Source of the DNA: Epiperipatus broadwayi
Taxonomy: Eukaryota > Onychophora > Udeonychophora > Euonychophora > Peripatidae
Direction of reading: 5' to 3'
Assembly (NCBI GenBank): GCA_028023455.1
Contig: JAQFVV010006245.1
Coordinates: 5,513,276-5,577,275 of the forward strand
Length of the DNA stretch: 64,000 nt
Positions within the stretch are counted from its first letter, which is position 1; each line of letters opens with the position of its first letter. Positions 44,755-58,114 of the stretch are shown here, one piece after another. The notes below the pieces were generated by a model. That model had not been told where the DNA came from. It saw only the letters and a list, made by a program, of their open reading frames with translations, and ran no database searches. Position numbers and translations under genes: made by a program.

Positions 44755-45580
44755 AATAATATTTTTAAAAAGGAAATAATAATAGTACTAACATTTTTGT
44801 TAAATTTTATTTTAATTAATTGTTTTTTTTTTCTCTTTATTTTTTCCCCTCTAAACTAAAGATAATTAAAAGATTAATTTATTTTAGTATAAGTAGAAAC
44901 AAATACAGATTTTTTTTGACTTGTTATGCAATAAAAAAGGGAGGGAAATAGCAGAATTGTTTTTGAAAAATAAGCCTAATTAGTTAGTAAATTTTGTCAT
45001 GTAGAAAACAGGATTGTGATTGGTGGAAGCAGGCTTGTTCCAAAAATAGTGATATGAGTAAATCAGAAAATGTCAGTATCTTGTAACAGAGCAAACTTAC
45101 AGTATTTGTATACTAAAGTCTCCTACTTTCTTCTTTAGTAACAGATCAGGATTCCTTTACTGTTCCCTTCAATAGCTTAATTAAGAATTCTCCTATCATC
45201 CCCTTCAATAGCTTGATTAAGACTGCTCTACTTACAAATACTGAGATCTTCTGATTTACTCACCCCTATTTTTACAACAATTCTGCTCCCACTAATCATA
45301 ATCCTGTCTTCTACATGACAAATTATATTACTAATCAATTAGGTCTATTTTTACAAAAACAATTATTCAGCTATTTCCCTCCTTTTTTTAATTGTATAAC
45401 AGGTCAAAAAATTCTCCTGTACTTGTTTTACAGTTGTATCAAAATAAATTAATATTTTAATCATCTTTAATTTATAGAGATAAAGAGAAAAGAAAAAAAC
45501 CAATTCTAACTAATTAAAATAAAATTTAACAAAAATGTTAGCACTTTATTATTATTATTTCCTTTCTTTTTAAAAATACA
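44755..45580. repeat. Large imperfect palindrome (~820 bp), foldback element
   Basis: Left arm about 44755-45105 and right arm about 45220-45580 are reverse complements with mismatches (AATAAAAAAGGGAGGGAAATAG against CTATTTCCCTCC; GTCATGTAGAAAACAGGATTG against AATCCTGTCTTCTACATGAC). In the centre, CCCTTCAATAGCTT(A/G)ATTAAG is directly repeated (about 45165 and 45200). No coding sequence. Confidence 0.85.
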
Positions 45581-48169
45581 ATTAAATATAAAACTTTACC
45601 TACTTTACCTCTCTTAAAAAGTTACAATTAAAAATATTGAAGATAAAACACTTTTCTTAATACTTTTCGAAACTAAAATTAAAACTAATAATTAGATAAA
45701 ATTATTGGAGAGAGAACAAAAGAAATTATTTATCTGATTTTATATTTTTCACTCACTTTAACAAACATTCAAATATTCACATTATGTTTAAAATAATATT
45801 TGAAAATTCCTATATTATTATATGATGAAAATATTTAAATAAATCTCATTATTATTATAAAAAACATGGAAAAATTAAATATTATTTCCCCATTAATTAA
45901 AAAATTCTAAATGTAAGAAGCTTGTGAAAAAGATAAATGATCTCCAATATACATATTTCTAGCTGAACCAGCACTCATCAGTTAGCATTAAAACTATCAT
46001 TTGTAGGTGGCTTATGCTAAAGTTACCTAATACAAGATTCCTACTATTATCGATAGATGAATATAATTTTGATATAAAATTTAGTATTTAAAATTAAATG
46101 CTCATAGTAACATCTCAAAAAGATATGCTCATAAGAATATTTTGCATTTAAAAAAAAAGCATGCTGTAGAGTAGAAAAATGTCTTATTTTTATATTTTTT
46201 AATTTTTGGTAATCAAGAAAGGGAAATTGAAAATCTAAGTTTGAGAAATGTTGGACTGTCCCAAATTTTACTTTATCAGTTTATTATTCAAAATGTTTTT
46301 TAAATAAAAAAATATATTTATTTAGTCTAACATAATAAAAACAGTAATAATTATTATGTTGTTTCTTGTTTCTCATGATGTGATTCTGTTAGAATAAAGT
46401 CTATATGTTGCTGATGCTTTGATTTGTCATTAATTACCAAAAATTATGAATAATTTCTTGAAGAATACTTTCTTGAAGATCAGAAAACAGCAACATCAAT
46501 CAATTCATATCAACAGCATAATTCATAGTAAATGTGATATTTTTGGTTAATTTTTATGAATTCATAATCTTTCAAAGAATTTACAATCACGATTAATTTA
46601 TAAATGTGATTGATAATATATGATTACTTTTAACTTCTAAATAGAAAGGACATAAATCTTTATTTTTTAATGTTATGATCATATGTATACAGAAGATAGA
46701 ACATTATATTAAAAGGCCCATAATCAAAATTTATAACTTCATCCAATTTATGTTCAAGAAGAAATAATTTATAGATTAACAGCAATAGATATATACATAA
46801 ATATAAATAAAATTATTTCAAGAAATTAATTATATAAGCTACTTGTAATATAACAGGGCATATCTATGTCAAAATGATGGTTTACATCTATACCTGTATA
46901 TATATCTTAGAATGCTTTCAAAAGAAGATAAAGATTACCATTCATACAATCAATCCACATTCATACTAATACTTTATAATCAATTAATAGCTGACTGACT
47001 GAAATTAATATTTTTTTCTTTTTTAACAATTAGCTGATGTGTGTGAGCAAGAGATAGATATTTTATGTGCAAGCACACACAATAGTAAATCAATTATTTT
47101 TATAATTCTACAAAATGAAGTAATATTAGCATCAATTTAATTATTTCTTGATTTTAAGTGTTTTTTTTTTTAAGAGAACATTTTTAAAACTTCATTTCAA
47201 ATATAACAAAAAATTAAAATTACAATTATTGCATATTTAATTAACTGAAGAATAAGAAATAAAAGGATAAATTCACTTTTTAACTTTTAATAAAAAGATG
47301 ACTAAATATTGTCTTTAAAAAATGCTAAAGTTATGAAATAATACATTTAAAGTTATTTTTCGCAAACCTCCTAAATTATATCGTTTTACTAATAGTTCTA
47401 GTGATATTTAAAATACAATGCCAAGTAAAACAGTAACCAAAAAGAACTATTTCTTTTGGAAGAAACGAAACCCATTATCATTTTTCTAAAAGGAAATGCC
47501 TGCATTGGAATAAGTACTGATCTAAAAACAAATTTATTAAAAAGAGAAAATTATATATTTAACAAATAAGTGCATAATTGGATGATGAACTCCATTGTAA
47601 ACTTTGAAAGGAAAGAAGAAATGCCAACAAAATATTCTTAACCTGCTGCTGGAATTATTTAAAAAGGATATATGTGCAATTACTCATATTCAAAATAAAA
47701 TATCCAAACTAATTCCATACCATTCAACAGTAAAAAAAGTAATAATATAAGCCAGGACAATATATATTGAAATTTATTAAGAATAACAGAATCCTGAAAA
47801 TATAAAGCTTTCCAATGAATATTCAAATAATACTTCAGTTTCAATTATTTATAGGATAAATGCATGCAAGTGGAACTTATAAGAATAAATACTTCAACGG
47901 AAGTTACCTGCATTAAAATCTTAATAGTCCAATAGGAACTTTAAGAAGACAATGATTGATTTAAAAAAAGATCCCAAAAAGTAAAAATTTCAACATTAAA
48001 GAAAGTGGTTGTTAGTTTGCATTATTACAAAAATAATGAAATGCATAATGAAAAATATTGATATTTTTCTATGCAAGAAATAGATATTGGAGTATATATC
48101 TTCTTAAACTAATAACCCATATACATAAGTGTGCTAAGGAAGATTAAAGTAATTACTCCCAGATTATTA
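45581..48169 (-). other. HYI intron, no gene
   Basis: AT-rich. It contains a short foldback-family relic at 45925-45985 (GATAAATGATCTCCAATATAC, CAGCACTCATCAGTTAG). Otherwise nothing recognised. Confidence 0.4.
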
Positions 48170-49465
48170 TTAAGCAATTAAAACAATAAATTTCTCCAGA
48201 TAATAGTGCTAAGTAATGCAAACTATAGTAATCAGTAAATGCTAGAAGGTTATGCAGTTTAATTCCTATCCAGTGCCTTTTCATCCAATCTCCCCAGATT
48301 AGTTTCAGCTCATGCCTTTGATCTGAGAGCAAATTAGCTAGGATTGAAAATATTGTGTTTTCATTTTGGGCTGATAGCTTTATAGTTAACCAAAAAGTTA
48401 AAAGGAGGGTATTGAAGGTGCGCATTGGATCCAAATATCCAGGTGCACTGCTCTCAGATCCAAGACTCCTCACTAATAGTCTGGCAATATTGAAAGAGAA
48501 GACACTAATAGGAATTAAAATGCATATCTTTCTAGCATTTATTGATTACTGTAACTTGCATTAGATAGCACTATTGTCTGGAAAAGATATTGTTTCTAAC
48601 AGCTTGGAGCTAGAAACTAGTCTGAGGATATTGGATGAGAGGCACTGAATAGGGATTAAGCATCTATTGATTATTGTAACTTGCACTAGGTGGCATTGTT
48701 AGCAGTACCTAGAGAAGTTTGCAACTGTTTTAATAGTTTGTGGAGGCATAAGAAATCCTGGTTATATATTTTAAAGGCTTAATACCAACCCAAGGGAAAG
48801 AATAATGGTTACTATGGTTATTAAAAAAAATCAAAGTTACCAAAATATAGGAATACTAAACTTAATTCATATGTATGACTATGCAAGCAAATTAGTATGG
48901 ATTAAAAATAATATTGAATTTCATTTGAGCTGCTAGCTTTATAGTTAATCAAAAGGATAAAAGGTGGATGCTAGAGAGGTGCATTGGATCCAAGGATCAA
49001 AGTGCACTGCTCTCCTAACCAAGGTTCCTCAATGATGAAACTCATGAGTAAGAAATTATCCTGGGGATATTGAATGAGAAAGCACTGGATAAGAATTAAA
49101 ATGAACAATCTTCTAACATCTATTGATTACTGTACCTTGCACTAAGTGGAAATATTATCTGGAGAAATTTGCAACTGTAAATGCATATTATATAAACAAA
49201 TTAGCTTGGATTGAAAATCTTCTTATGTTTTTATTTTGGATAATAGCTTTTTAGTTAACTAAAAAAATAAAAGGTGGTGCATTGGATCCAAAAATCCAGG
49301 TGTACTGATCTCAGATTCATGGTTCCTCAGTGATAAGAGTCATGAGCTAGTGACTGGGAATATTTTATGAGAAGGCATTGGATAGAAATTAAAATGCACA
49401 ACCTTCAAGCATATATTCATTACTTTAGACTGCACTAAATGACACTACTATCTAAAGAAATTCGC
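48170..49465. repeat. Array of ~300-bp repeats of the CTAG-foldback family
   Basis: 48170-48590 is a complete member with inverted ends (GTGCTAAGTAATGCAAACTA against TTGCATTAGATAGCAC). It is followed by at least three partial units in one direction (48600-48730, 48890-49170, 49190-49460), each with TGGATCCAA, GTGCACTGCTCTC or a variant, and TATTGATTACTGTA. The family includes 27255-27513 and 54887-55232. Two antiparallel open frames (48153-48473, 48355-48564) are products of the inverted structure. Confidence 0.8.
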
Positions 49466-52005
49466 ATATTATTATTATTACTGGGTTTGGAAATTGGAGC
49501 AATCAAATTATTTTCATCACTTGTGTGTTATTTGAATAATTTAATTAATTGTCTGTTTAAAAAAAAAAAAATGTTTAAAAAGGGATTTCAATTTGGTCAC
49601 TCATTTTAATGTCTTCTGAATTCTCAGGATTCAAATATCAAAACAATATTTAATTTTATATCCAAATCATACCTCATTCATGTAATCAATCTATAGTGTT
49701 TACTGATTGAGAGAACCAAGAGTACATTATTACTGGAGTAAGTTGGAATCATCATTGACTTTGTATTTCTACTTGCAGCTATCTGAGTCAATTATTTCTA
49801 TAATATAGTATTAAATATTTTTGCCAAGTGAAATTTAAATGGCATCAGATTATGAAGACATATAATTAAATATTTATATCACTAAATATATTTAATTTTA
49901 CTAATTAGGGAAAATCAATCTAAATTTGATCGAGAATGAATAAGGTTTGATTCTGAGGGAATCTTTATTATATCTTTATGATCAATCACCCACGAAGATA
50001 ATTTATTATTCATTCTCCCTTAATTGTAATTTCCATTATTATATCTAATAGTGGTTTCAGTTGCATCATTCATTAGTTCTAAAATTAGTTTTCTATAAGA
50101 AGAAACTTGAATATTTTTAAATTATGAATTTAGATTTGTCCTATAATAGAGTTACATATTTTAGAGTTTAGATCAAGCTTATCAATTATGATGGATATTG
50201 TGTAATATGTTCTAATAGGGTATAAATGAAACTGTCTTGGATATGTCTTTTTTTAGTGGCTGTTCTATGATATAAGCTGATGATGAAGATAAAGACCATC
50301 TCATTTGAATTTATAATTAATATATATAATCTAAAACCTGTTCCATTACTACATATAAATGTGTTTGATGTTCAGTCTCCTTAGTTTTTACCCAAATATA
50401 TTAACATATAGTAAACATGCAGTCAATCAAATTTCATTATAACATTTATTTTAATAATAGAAACACATTTTTATATGCATAAAATGAATCCAAATATAAT
50501 GCCTGACAAAATACGATTTGTTTTTTATAAAAATTAAAAATATAAATTATTTTTCTTAAATATTTCTAATAAGGATGGTAAAATATTTTTTTAATAATGT
50601 TGAGTGTACTAAATAATAATTTTTTTTTTGGGGGGGGGGGGTATTTTTGAATAATGTACAAAACAAAAGAATTCAAGCTAAACGTTTTGGAAGCCCTGAG
50701 AAATAAGAAAAACTTAAAATGGAATTCTTATTTCTCACTTCCAAAGTTTTTAGCTTGAATTACAATTGCATTAGAAAAGTCAAAAACGATAACAAGTATG
50801 ATATTATTGTATCTGATATCACCAACTGACAAGAGCTTGATATCAGAGATTAATTAGTTTTTTAATGTAAATAATTTTTTTTTTCTCTCAGCTGCTGCAT
50901 AAGCAAAATATAGTTGATAATTATTTTTTTTATTTTTTGGAAAATTTTTCATTGCTTAGGATCAATTCTGTAATAAGTAGCACTTATTTTTCTAGATTCG
51001 AATTTCATATATATATATTTCTTCTGTTTCTGCATTTACTTTTAAATTTTGTGATTACACATTATGGAAGTCATTCTATATGTACAAATATACAATATAC
51101 TTTTATTTTTTTCAATTAGAAACATATTCAAATTTTATTTATTCAGGTAACCTGTTTTATATAAAATCATTTTTATTCATGTGACATGTTTATATTCTCA
51201 ATAAAGTTTACTTTAAACTAATAGTAGAAAAAATTAATGCATATAATAAAAAAATAAATGATGTAAATTTAGGAAAAAGTGTCTTGCCTTTTATTTTACT
51301 ATTCATACATCACCAGTATTATCCTTAGAAACCATTCTAATTTCATCAAAAAAAAACTAAGATAAAAAACCAAAGAATAAAAAATTAAAGACAAATCAAA
51401 CCTGAAATACAAATATATCCACATATAGTATATGCTAGCTTCTACTCTAGTCTATTCATTTGATATCTTGTATTGCTGTATTTTAATGAATTCCACAGAA
51501 AAATTTCTTTATTGTCTAATTGTAGCCTTCACTGTAATTCTACTCTTGGTTATTTCTCTCCAATTCCAATTATTTAGAGTGTCCCACAAACATCATGCTA
51601 AAGTTCATTATAAAAAATATCCATTTTTAGAAAGTCTATTAGTGTTCATCAACTTTATATGCTTATTCCAATAAAGATATGCTAGATCCAAAAAGATGAA
51701 TATGTTGAATGATCTTATGTTTACGTCACTGTATTTAAGACTGCTCATAAATCAGGCCATTTCACTTGGAGATTCAGTTAAAATGACAGAACAATGTACT
51801 TCTTACTGTAACAATGTTTTTTTTTAATATATATAAATAGAAAAATTAACTAAAGATATTACCAAACTTTTAAGATATTTGTTAAGTGAAGGAATCAAGA
51901 AAAAGACATAAGAAGTATTAAAAAGCCAAACAATAGAATACAAATTATGCAAAACATGAAGCTCCTTAAAGGCACCCAAAAGCAAACAACAGTAGATAAG
52001 TCCTC
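49466..52005 (-). other. HYI intron, no gene; one short palindrome
   Basis: AT-rich. G12 at 50630-50641. An imperfect palindrome at 50670-50761 (ATTCAAGCTAAACGTTTTGG against CCAAAGTTTTTAGCTTGAAT). ATTCTCAATAAAGTTTACTTT at about 51193 resembles a LINE 3' end also seen near 54700. Confidence 0.45.
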
Positions 52006-52125
52006 CTAAAGATGAATGTCTTCAAATAGTTCATATTCATGTTGTAGAGTAAGTGCACATTCTTCTACTAAGCTTAATGGAAGAGTTTTCTGCACATAAA
52101 CTAGGGATGGATGTCTGACTTTGAT
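52006..52125 (-). other. Possible orphan coding exon, unidentified
   Basis: On the minus strand 38 residues from about 52122 to a TAG at 52006-52008 read with a mixed, coding-like composition (VRHPSLVYVQKTLPLSLVEE, then CALTLQHEYELFEDIHL). A plausible acceptor (CTTTATATCAAAG| or ...GTCAG|) precedes it. I do not recognise the protein. It lies inside a HYI intron on the same strand, so it could be a nested gene, an alternative end, a transposon remnant or chance. Confidence 0.25.
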
Positions 52126-52719
52126 ATAAAGAAAAATTTATATTATGTTTCACTTCCACAATATAAATTAAACAAAATAGTGATTCCATAAATAACTAAT
52201 ATATTTATATTACTATGATGAAATGCCATATTTTTTAATGCTAAATATAGCAATAATACATTGGAGTTCTGTGTTTGCACCCAAAATCTACACCCACTTT
52301 TCTATTTAAAAAGCTTTCATGATATTTAAATTCATTTACATTCTAAAGCTGAAACAATATTAAATTTTTTAAAACGATTAAATGAATGTCTTTACAAATT
52401 GTATTAGAAAAAATATAAATCTACAAATAAAAGACTCCATTATTAAATCAATATTATATCTTGATGCTCAATTCATGAAACCACAAATAAACTTTTCCAA
52501 ATCCACTGACATAAAAATACAAAACAAAACTAAAGTTAATACATATTCTTGTTTATAGATCAATTTTTATTTAAAATGCATCATATTTTTCACTACAAAC
52601 TAGAGTTTAAAAAAAAGTGCTTTTGTTTACTATAATAAACTGAAAAATAAGGTGATGTGTTAGTAACAATTCCATTATAAATAAGAGAAAACAAACAACA
52701 AATATAAAATATTATAATA

Positions 52720-53100
52720 ATTTTTTTTTCAATTAACAGAATCAAATGTCCTGACCAAATCAATAAAAGCTATGCAAAAATTGCACTGTTGCTCACAACT
52801 TTTTTGTATTTGTCTGACTACAAAAGTCATGTTTATACTGCTTCTTTAAAACTATACTGAGTTTCTGATCTCCATTCATTTGTAACAATAAGCAATCTAT
52901 CCAATAAAATCCCTAAAAGTACTTTTGTGTCTTAGATAACATATTCCACAATAACTATTACAGACTTTTTATAAACAGAACTATAAAAGCATTCTAAGAT
53001 CAGATGGCACAATTTTATACGCCCATGAAAATCCTAAAAAATTTAGATTTTTAGAGAAAATTTTTCATGTACAACTTTTAAGACTTCATCAGGTATTTCA
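52720..53100 (-). pseudogene. Degenerate non-LTR reverse transcriptase fragment (jockey/CR1-like)
   Basis: Minus-strand translation at 52795-52735 gives CNFCIAFIDLVRTFDSVN, the RT motif A (hydrophobic-D-L-x-x-x-F-D-S-V-N) of jockey/CR1-type LINEs. It is followed by T-rich DNA and surrounded by frameshifts. Only this fragment is recognisable. Confidence 0.55.
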
Positions 53101-53788
53101 TCAAGTTATATATAAAACTTAAAAAAAAAAAAAAAGATAGAAGAATTTAGTCATGGTTACTTTTTTAAAAAAAATAAATAAAAAAATTAGTTTCCAGTTT
53201 TCAATTCTACTCCTAAAAATGTAATTTTGTCAGATAAAATTTGACCATCTTATCAAAATATTTTAAATTTTAGAAGCACACTGTGTATATTGGGGGGTGG
53301 AGTTTGTTTATTGTAGATGTCATTTTTTATCAAAATAATATATTAATTGGTCTTTCCATTACAAATGAGAAAAAAGGCATGAAACATCATAAACTTAGAA
53401 TGCTTTAGATAATATTTCATTTTCTTTACAATTATTACTATTTCTTCAAACTCAATGTTAATTTTATGGTGATATCACATTAATGAGTTTACTATATATT
53501 TTTAATTTTCCTAACATTTTTTTCTATTCTTCCATTTTATTCCCAACACATAATATGTGTGATATTTTATTGGTATGTTCATAAAATTTTTTGTATAGAT
53601 ATACTAAAATATATTCACCACCTAATTTTTTTACACACTTTAACAACTTCATTAATTAATTTGACTGAAATGCTTTCTAATTAGTCTATTAATAATTATT
53701 TTAAAAGCTCTAATCCATTCATAAACTAAAATCTTCTAAACAAACATTTTTAAGATCTCCTACCAATGAATCTCTCACAAAATAAAAC

Positions 53789-54715
53789 AATTAATTCATG
53801 CCTACTAATTGAACACAGATATCCTCAATATGCAGATATCACAGCATAACAAAGATACCATGGCTGACCTTCCACCTGAATTCTACACCCAGATAAACAA
53901 GGGATCTTCTCCTATCCATCCACACCAATACACCAAATAATATTCTATTAGAACCAGTCATCTGCCATCCACATATTCCACCCATAGAACCAGCCTCAAA
54001 AGAAACCAAAAAACTATCCAGACAGCCAAAGAGAGTCAAAACTGAAACAGTTGCTAATTCAGACACAATGACAAGCTCTCCATTAAAAGATCCTATCCCA
54101 ATGCATATTTCCCATAATAAAACCACCATTAACTCATACCTATTAACAGAAGACTGAAATACTCAATACCTACAGACATCACAGAATAACAAGGATCCCA
54201 TGGCCAATCTTCCACACAAATACTGTACCCGGATGGACATGAGGCTTCCTCTTATTGAACTATACTGTCACTTATTATAGCATTGCCTATGTAATCTCAT
54301 CTAACAAATTGTATCTGAGAATTCATGTATTCACATGCAACTTTTGTAACAAATGAACAATAAGACATAGTCATGAAAACTATAATGCTCTTGATCAACT
54401 AAACCCAACTTACATTCAGCTATATACCAATTTAACACCAACTATATGTTTTCACTAGTACTATCAAGTGTTTCCATGTATTTTTCTTAATATCACATTG
54501 AAAACTTTATGTAAACCTAATTTGACACATGTATCTTGTTATGTAATAATCTTTATTCTTTCAATTACTGTAAATCATGTTTTTTTTCTATCACAAAAAA
54601 AAATTGTAAACCCTTATTACATATGTAGTATTATGTATCAACTTGAATCTAAGACCTCATGTTTTTACATGTAACTTATGTAAAAGTTTCAATAAAGTTT
54701 ACCTTTGAAATATAA
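53789..54715. repeat. Repeat pair and LINE-like 3' end
   Basis: A unit with ATAACAAAGATACCATGGCTGACCTTCC (53844 on) recurs 342 bases later (ATAACAAGGATCCCATGGCC, 54186 on). The sequence then continues to CAATAAAGTTTACCTTTGAAA at about 54690-54715, which looks like a polyadenylation signal and tail. The antisense open frame 53839-54129 is a shadow. Probably the 3' part of a non-LTR element. Confidence 0.5.
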
Positions 54716-54886
54716 AAAATGTGATTTCTAAATATATTTGTTATAAATCTTTCAAGTCGATATTTTAAAAATGAATAAATATTTATAATCATAAAATATT
54801 ACAGATGAAAGTAATCATAACTGACAAAGTTTTAAAATTAATCTTATCTGACAATGTATAAACAGGCAAAACTCTCCATACAGTAG

Positions 54887-55232
54887 TGCCACTCAGTGCA
54901 AGCCAGAGTGATCAATGGATGCCAGAAGGCTTGTGCATAAAATCCCTATTTAGTGTCTACTCATGCAATACCCCCAGACTAGTTTCTAGCTTGGATTGAA
55001 AATATTATTGTTTTCAATTTAAGACTCATAGTTTTGTAGTTAAGAAGAGATGCCGGAGGGTTGCATTAGATCCTAAGATCTAGATGCAGTGCTCTCAGAT
55101 CTAAGGCTCTTCATTGACAAAGGCCACAAACCAGAAACTAGTCTGGGGATATTGGATGTGTAGGCACTAGATGGGCATTTTATGCACATGCCTTCTGGCA
55201 TCCATTGATTACTCTGGCTTGCACTGAGTGCC
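54887..55232. repeat. Foldback element with ~105-bp arms
   Basis: Left arm 54887-54990 and right arm 55130-55232 are inverted (GTGCAAGCCAGAGTGATCAA against TTGATTACTCTGGCTTGCAC; CCAGACTAGTTTCT against AGAAACTAGTCTGG). Same family as 27255-27513 and 48170-49465. Confidence 0.88.
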
Positions 55233-55234
55233 TG

Positions 55235-57695
55235 TTTTAATATTTTTTTTACTTATATTTTTACTTCTAAACTTTCTTTATTTTGTTATATATTTTTAAC
55301 TATTAACTTTTTTACATTATAAATTAACTTTTTTGATTACATTATTAAATACTTACATCTTTATAATCCTATGTAATGTTCTTAATAAATTTAACACCAG
55401 AAGTGATCATCGATTAGTAAGATGTAAGATACATGTTAATGCAAAACTAGAGAGACAAAAATTATTAAGAAAAACAATGATATTCCTAATCTTCAGAAAC
55501 ATTCTAATGAATTTAAATTAGAACTTACAAATCGGTTTCAAGTATTAGTAGATTTTGAACATGATTCAGATTTGAATGACATTAATAGGAAAATAAGCGA
55601 TACACTTTTAAAAACTGCAACAAAGATAGCTGGTAGAAAAAAGCAGCAATTGACCAATAAAATTTCTACTGAGACTAGAGAATTTATGAAGAAAAGAAGG
55701 AATATGAGGATATACAACAATGATGCATTAAAAAAGATTGAATATCTCGAATTTTGTAAAATGGTGTGGAAAAGAGTTGAAAATGATATAAGAAAGTATA
55801 ATTGTGAACTAGCAAGGAAAGCTGTAGAAGAGAATAAAAGTCTAAAGAGTGTAAAACAACATTTTGGTATTGGTAGGAAATTTATATCTGCAATAAAAAA
55901 AAAAGATGGCATTATTACTAAAAAGAGAGATGACATCATAAAATGTGTAGAAGACTTCTATCAAGAATTATATAGTAATAAAGAATAAGTGCCTCCTATA
56001 CATATTATATCTTCCGAATTGCCCAGAATTTTGAATGAGGAAGTGAGACATGCAATTAAATTTATGAAGAAAGGGAAGGCTCCAGGTAATGATGGAATTG
56101 TAATTGATATATTAAAAGAAGCAGGTGAAGAAATAGAAATTTTTTTAGAAAAGTTATATACCAAATGTCTAAATGATAAAAATGTACCAGATGATTGGAA
56201 AAATGCAGTATTAATATTAATAATTAAAAAAGGTGATAAAGAAGATATTAGAAATTACAGACCTATCAGTCTTTTATCAGTTTTATACAAAATTTTTATT
56301 AAGATAATTACAACTCGTCTACAGAAAACACTGGATTTCCACCAACCAAGAGAACAAGCTGGATCTAAAAGTGGTTTTAGTACAGTAGATCATATCCAGG
56401 TATTGAGAGAAATTATAGAAAGGACAAATGAATATGAGTTGCCATTATGCTTAGGATTTGTAGAATATGAAAAGGCATTTGATTCTATAAACATTTCTTC
56501 AGTGATTAAAGCATTGGATCATCAAGGTGTAGATCCAGGATATTGTCACATTTTGAAGAATATTTATAAAAATGCAACAGCAACAATTAGATTACATAAT
56601 GATAGTAGGAAAATTAACATTGAAAAGGGTGTAAGACAGGGTGACTCCATATCTCCAAAACTTTTTACAGCAGTCCTGCAAGAAGTATTTTGTGGATTAA
56701 AATGGGAAACTAAAGGAGTGAAAGTAAATGGAGATTATTTAAGTCATTTAGATTTTGCAGATGATGTAATTGTTTTTGCAAATAATGCTTTAGAACTACA
56801 GGAAATGTTGCAGGAGTTATCAGATGAAAGTAGGACTAAAGATAAATGTTAAAAAGATTAAAGTAATGTTTAATAGATTTTTCTCAAAATATGAAAATAA
56901 AGATTGATTATGATGAGTTAGAAGAAGTTAACAGTTACAAATACCTTGGTCAGATTATTAATACAGATGGAAATATAATGGATGAAATTAATCATAGAAT
57001 TAAACTTGGTTGGAGTGCTTTTGGTAAAAATAACTTGATATTAAAAGGAAATATGCCTATGTGTTTGAAAAGGAAGATTTTTAATAAATGTGTTTTGCCA
57101 GTTCTTACTTATGGATCTGAGACTTGGACACTTAATAGAAGAGCAATACATAGACTTCAGACCACTCAAAGAAGTATGGAGAGATGCATGCTGGGAATAA
57201 CAAGAAGGCATCAAAAACGCAATGTATGGGTAAGAGAACAAACAGGTGTTACTGACCTCATTGCAAAAATTAAAAGACTGAAGTGGAGTTGGGCTGGATG
57301 TATTGTTAGAAGAGATGATAACAGATGGACAATTGAAATTTTAAACTGGATTCCAAGAGATTGTAAAAGACCCAGAAAGAGACCACATGTGAGATGGGTG
57401 GATGAAATAAAAAAAGTGTGCAGGGATGATGTGGAGAAGAGAAGCTAAAGATATGAAAAGATGGATTGAACTTGGAGAGACCTTCATCCTGCAGTGGATT
57501 GATAATGTTTGATGATGATGATGATGAATCCTATGTCAGTTGGTTTTTGGAAATACGATTATAAAGATGTAAGTATTTAATAATGTAATCAAAAAAGGCA
57601 ATTTATAATGTAAAAAAGTTAATAGTTAAAAATATATAATAAAATAAAGAAAGTTTAGAAGCAATTAAGATAATATAAGTAAAAAAATAATGATA
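55235..57695. repeat. Foldback element split by a LINE insertion
   Basis: 55235-55371 and 57557-57695 are inverted copies (AACTATTAACTTTTTTACAT against ATGTAAAAAAGTTAATAGTT; ATTAAATACTTACATCTTTATAATC against its complement). Removing the LINE and one 10-base duplication leaves an ordinary foldback element with a short loop. This explains why inverted repeats surround a LINE, which does not normally have them. Confidence 0.85.
55375..57526 (+). pseudogene. 5'-truncated RTE-clade LINE (endonuclease end plus reverse transcriptase)
   Basis: It begins in the end of the endonuclease domain (SDHRLV motif near 55399), followed by the linker (55572-55985), the RT, and the C-terminal region. RT motifs: NYRPISLLSVLYKIF, GFSTVDHIQVLREI, GVRQGDSISPKLFTAVLQ, and FADD at 56754-56765. 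Motif A reads VEYEKAFDSI: the catalytic first Asp is Glu (codon GAA 56463-56465). After 57240 the RTE-type C-terminus RRDDNRWTIEILNWIPRD, KRPRKRPHVRWVDEIKK. Frame breaks: 55333-55521 is in another frame from 55572 on, a TAA at 55986-55988, and shifts near 56850-56890. The 3' tail is (TGATGA)n at about 57508-57526. The 10 bases AATCCTATGT flank both ends (55365-55374, 57527-57536). It is dead, but better preserved than the copy at 28171-35110. Confidence 0.88.
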
Positions 57696-58114
57696 AAATG
57701 ATAGGTTAAATAGTAGAGTTTAAAGTTTTAAATATAATAAATAGTTTTAGAATAATTTAATAATAAAATAATATAAATAAAAAAATAAAATTAGTTAAGA
57801 GTAGAATTATAAAATGGAAAATGATTATTTATAATGGTCGGGTTAAGATGTCTTTTTTTTTTTATTGTGTACATAAACATAATGTATTAATTGTATAATT
57901 ATATATTTGGATATGGTAGCTTTCATGATGACTGCAGGACAGTTGAAACTGTAAGAGTAAAGTTTTGGTATTTGTTAAGTATAGAAGAAGTCTGGAAATG
58001 ATATGATATGTAAATATAGAAATCAATACATAAAAAAAAGGAGGAAGAAAAAGAAAATTGTATTACTAGGACTTGTCATCTAATTTATCAAGTACTAAAA
58101 ACTATCATAATTAC
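57696..58114 (-). other. HYI intron between foldback element and exon
   Basis: AT-rich. No gene. T10 near 57855. Confidence 0.4.

Noticed and set aside
53839-54129. 96-codon minus-strand ORF rich in V, G, W
   Set aside because: It lies antisense to a repeat pair with a LINE-like 3' end; no homologous domain seen.
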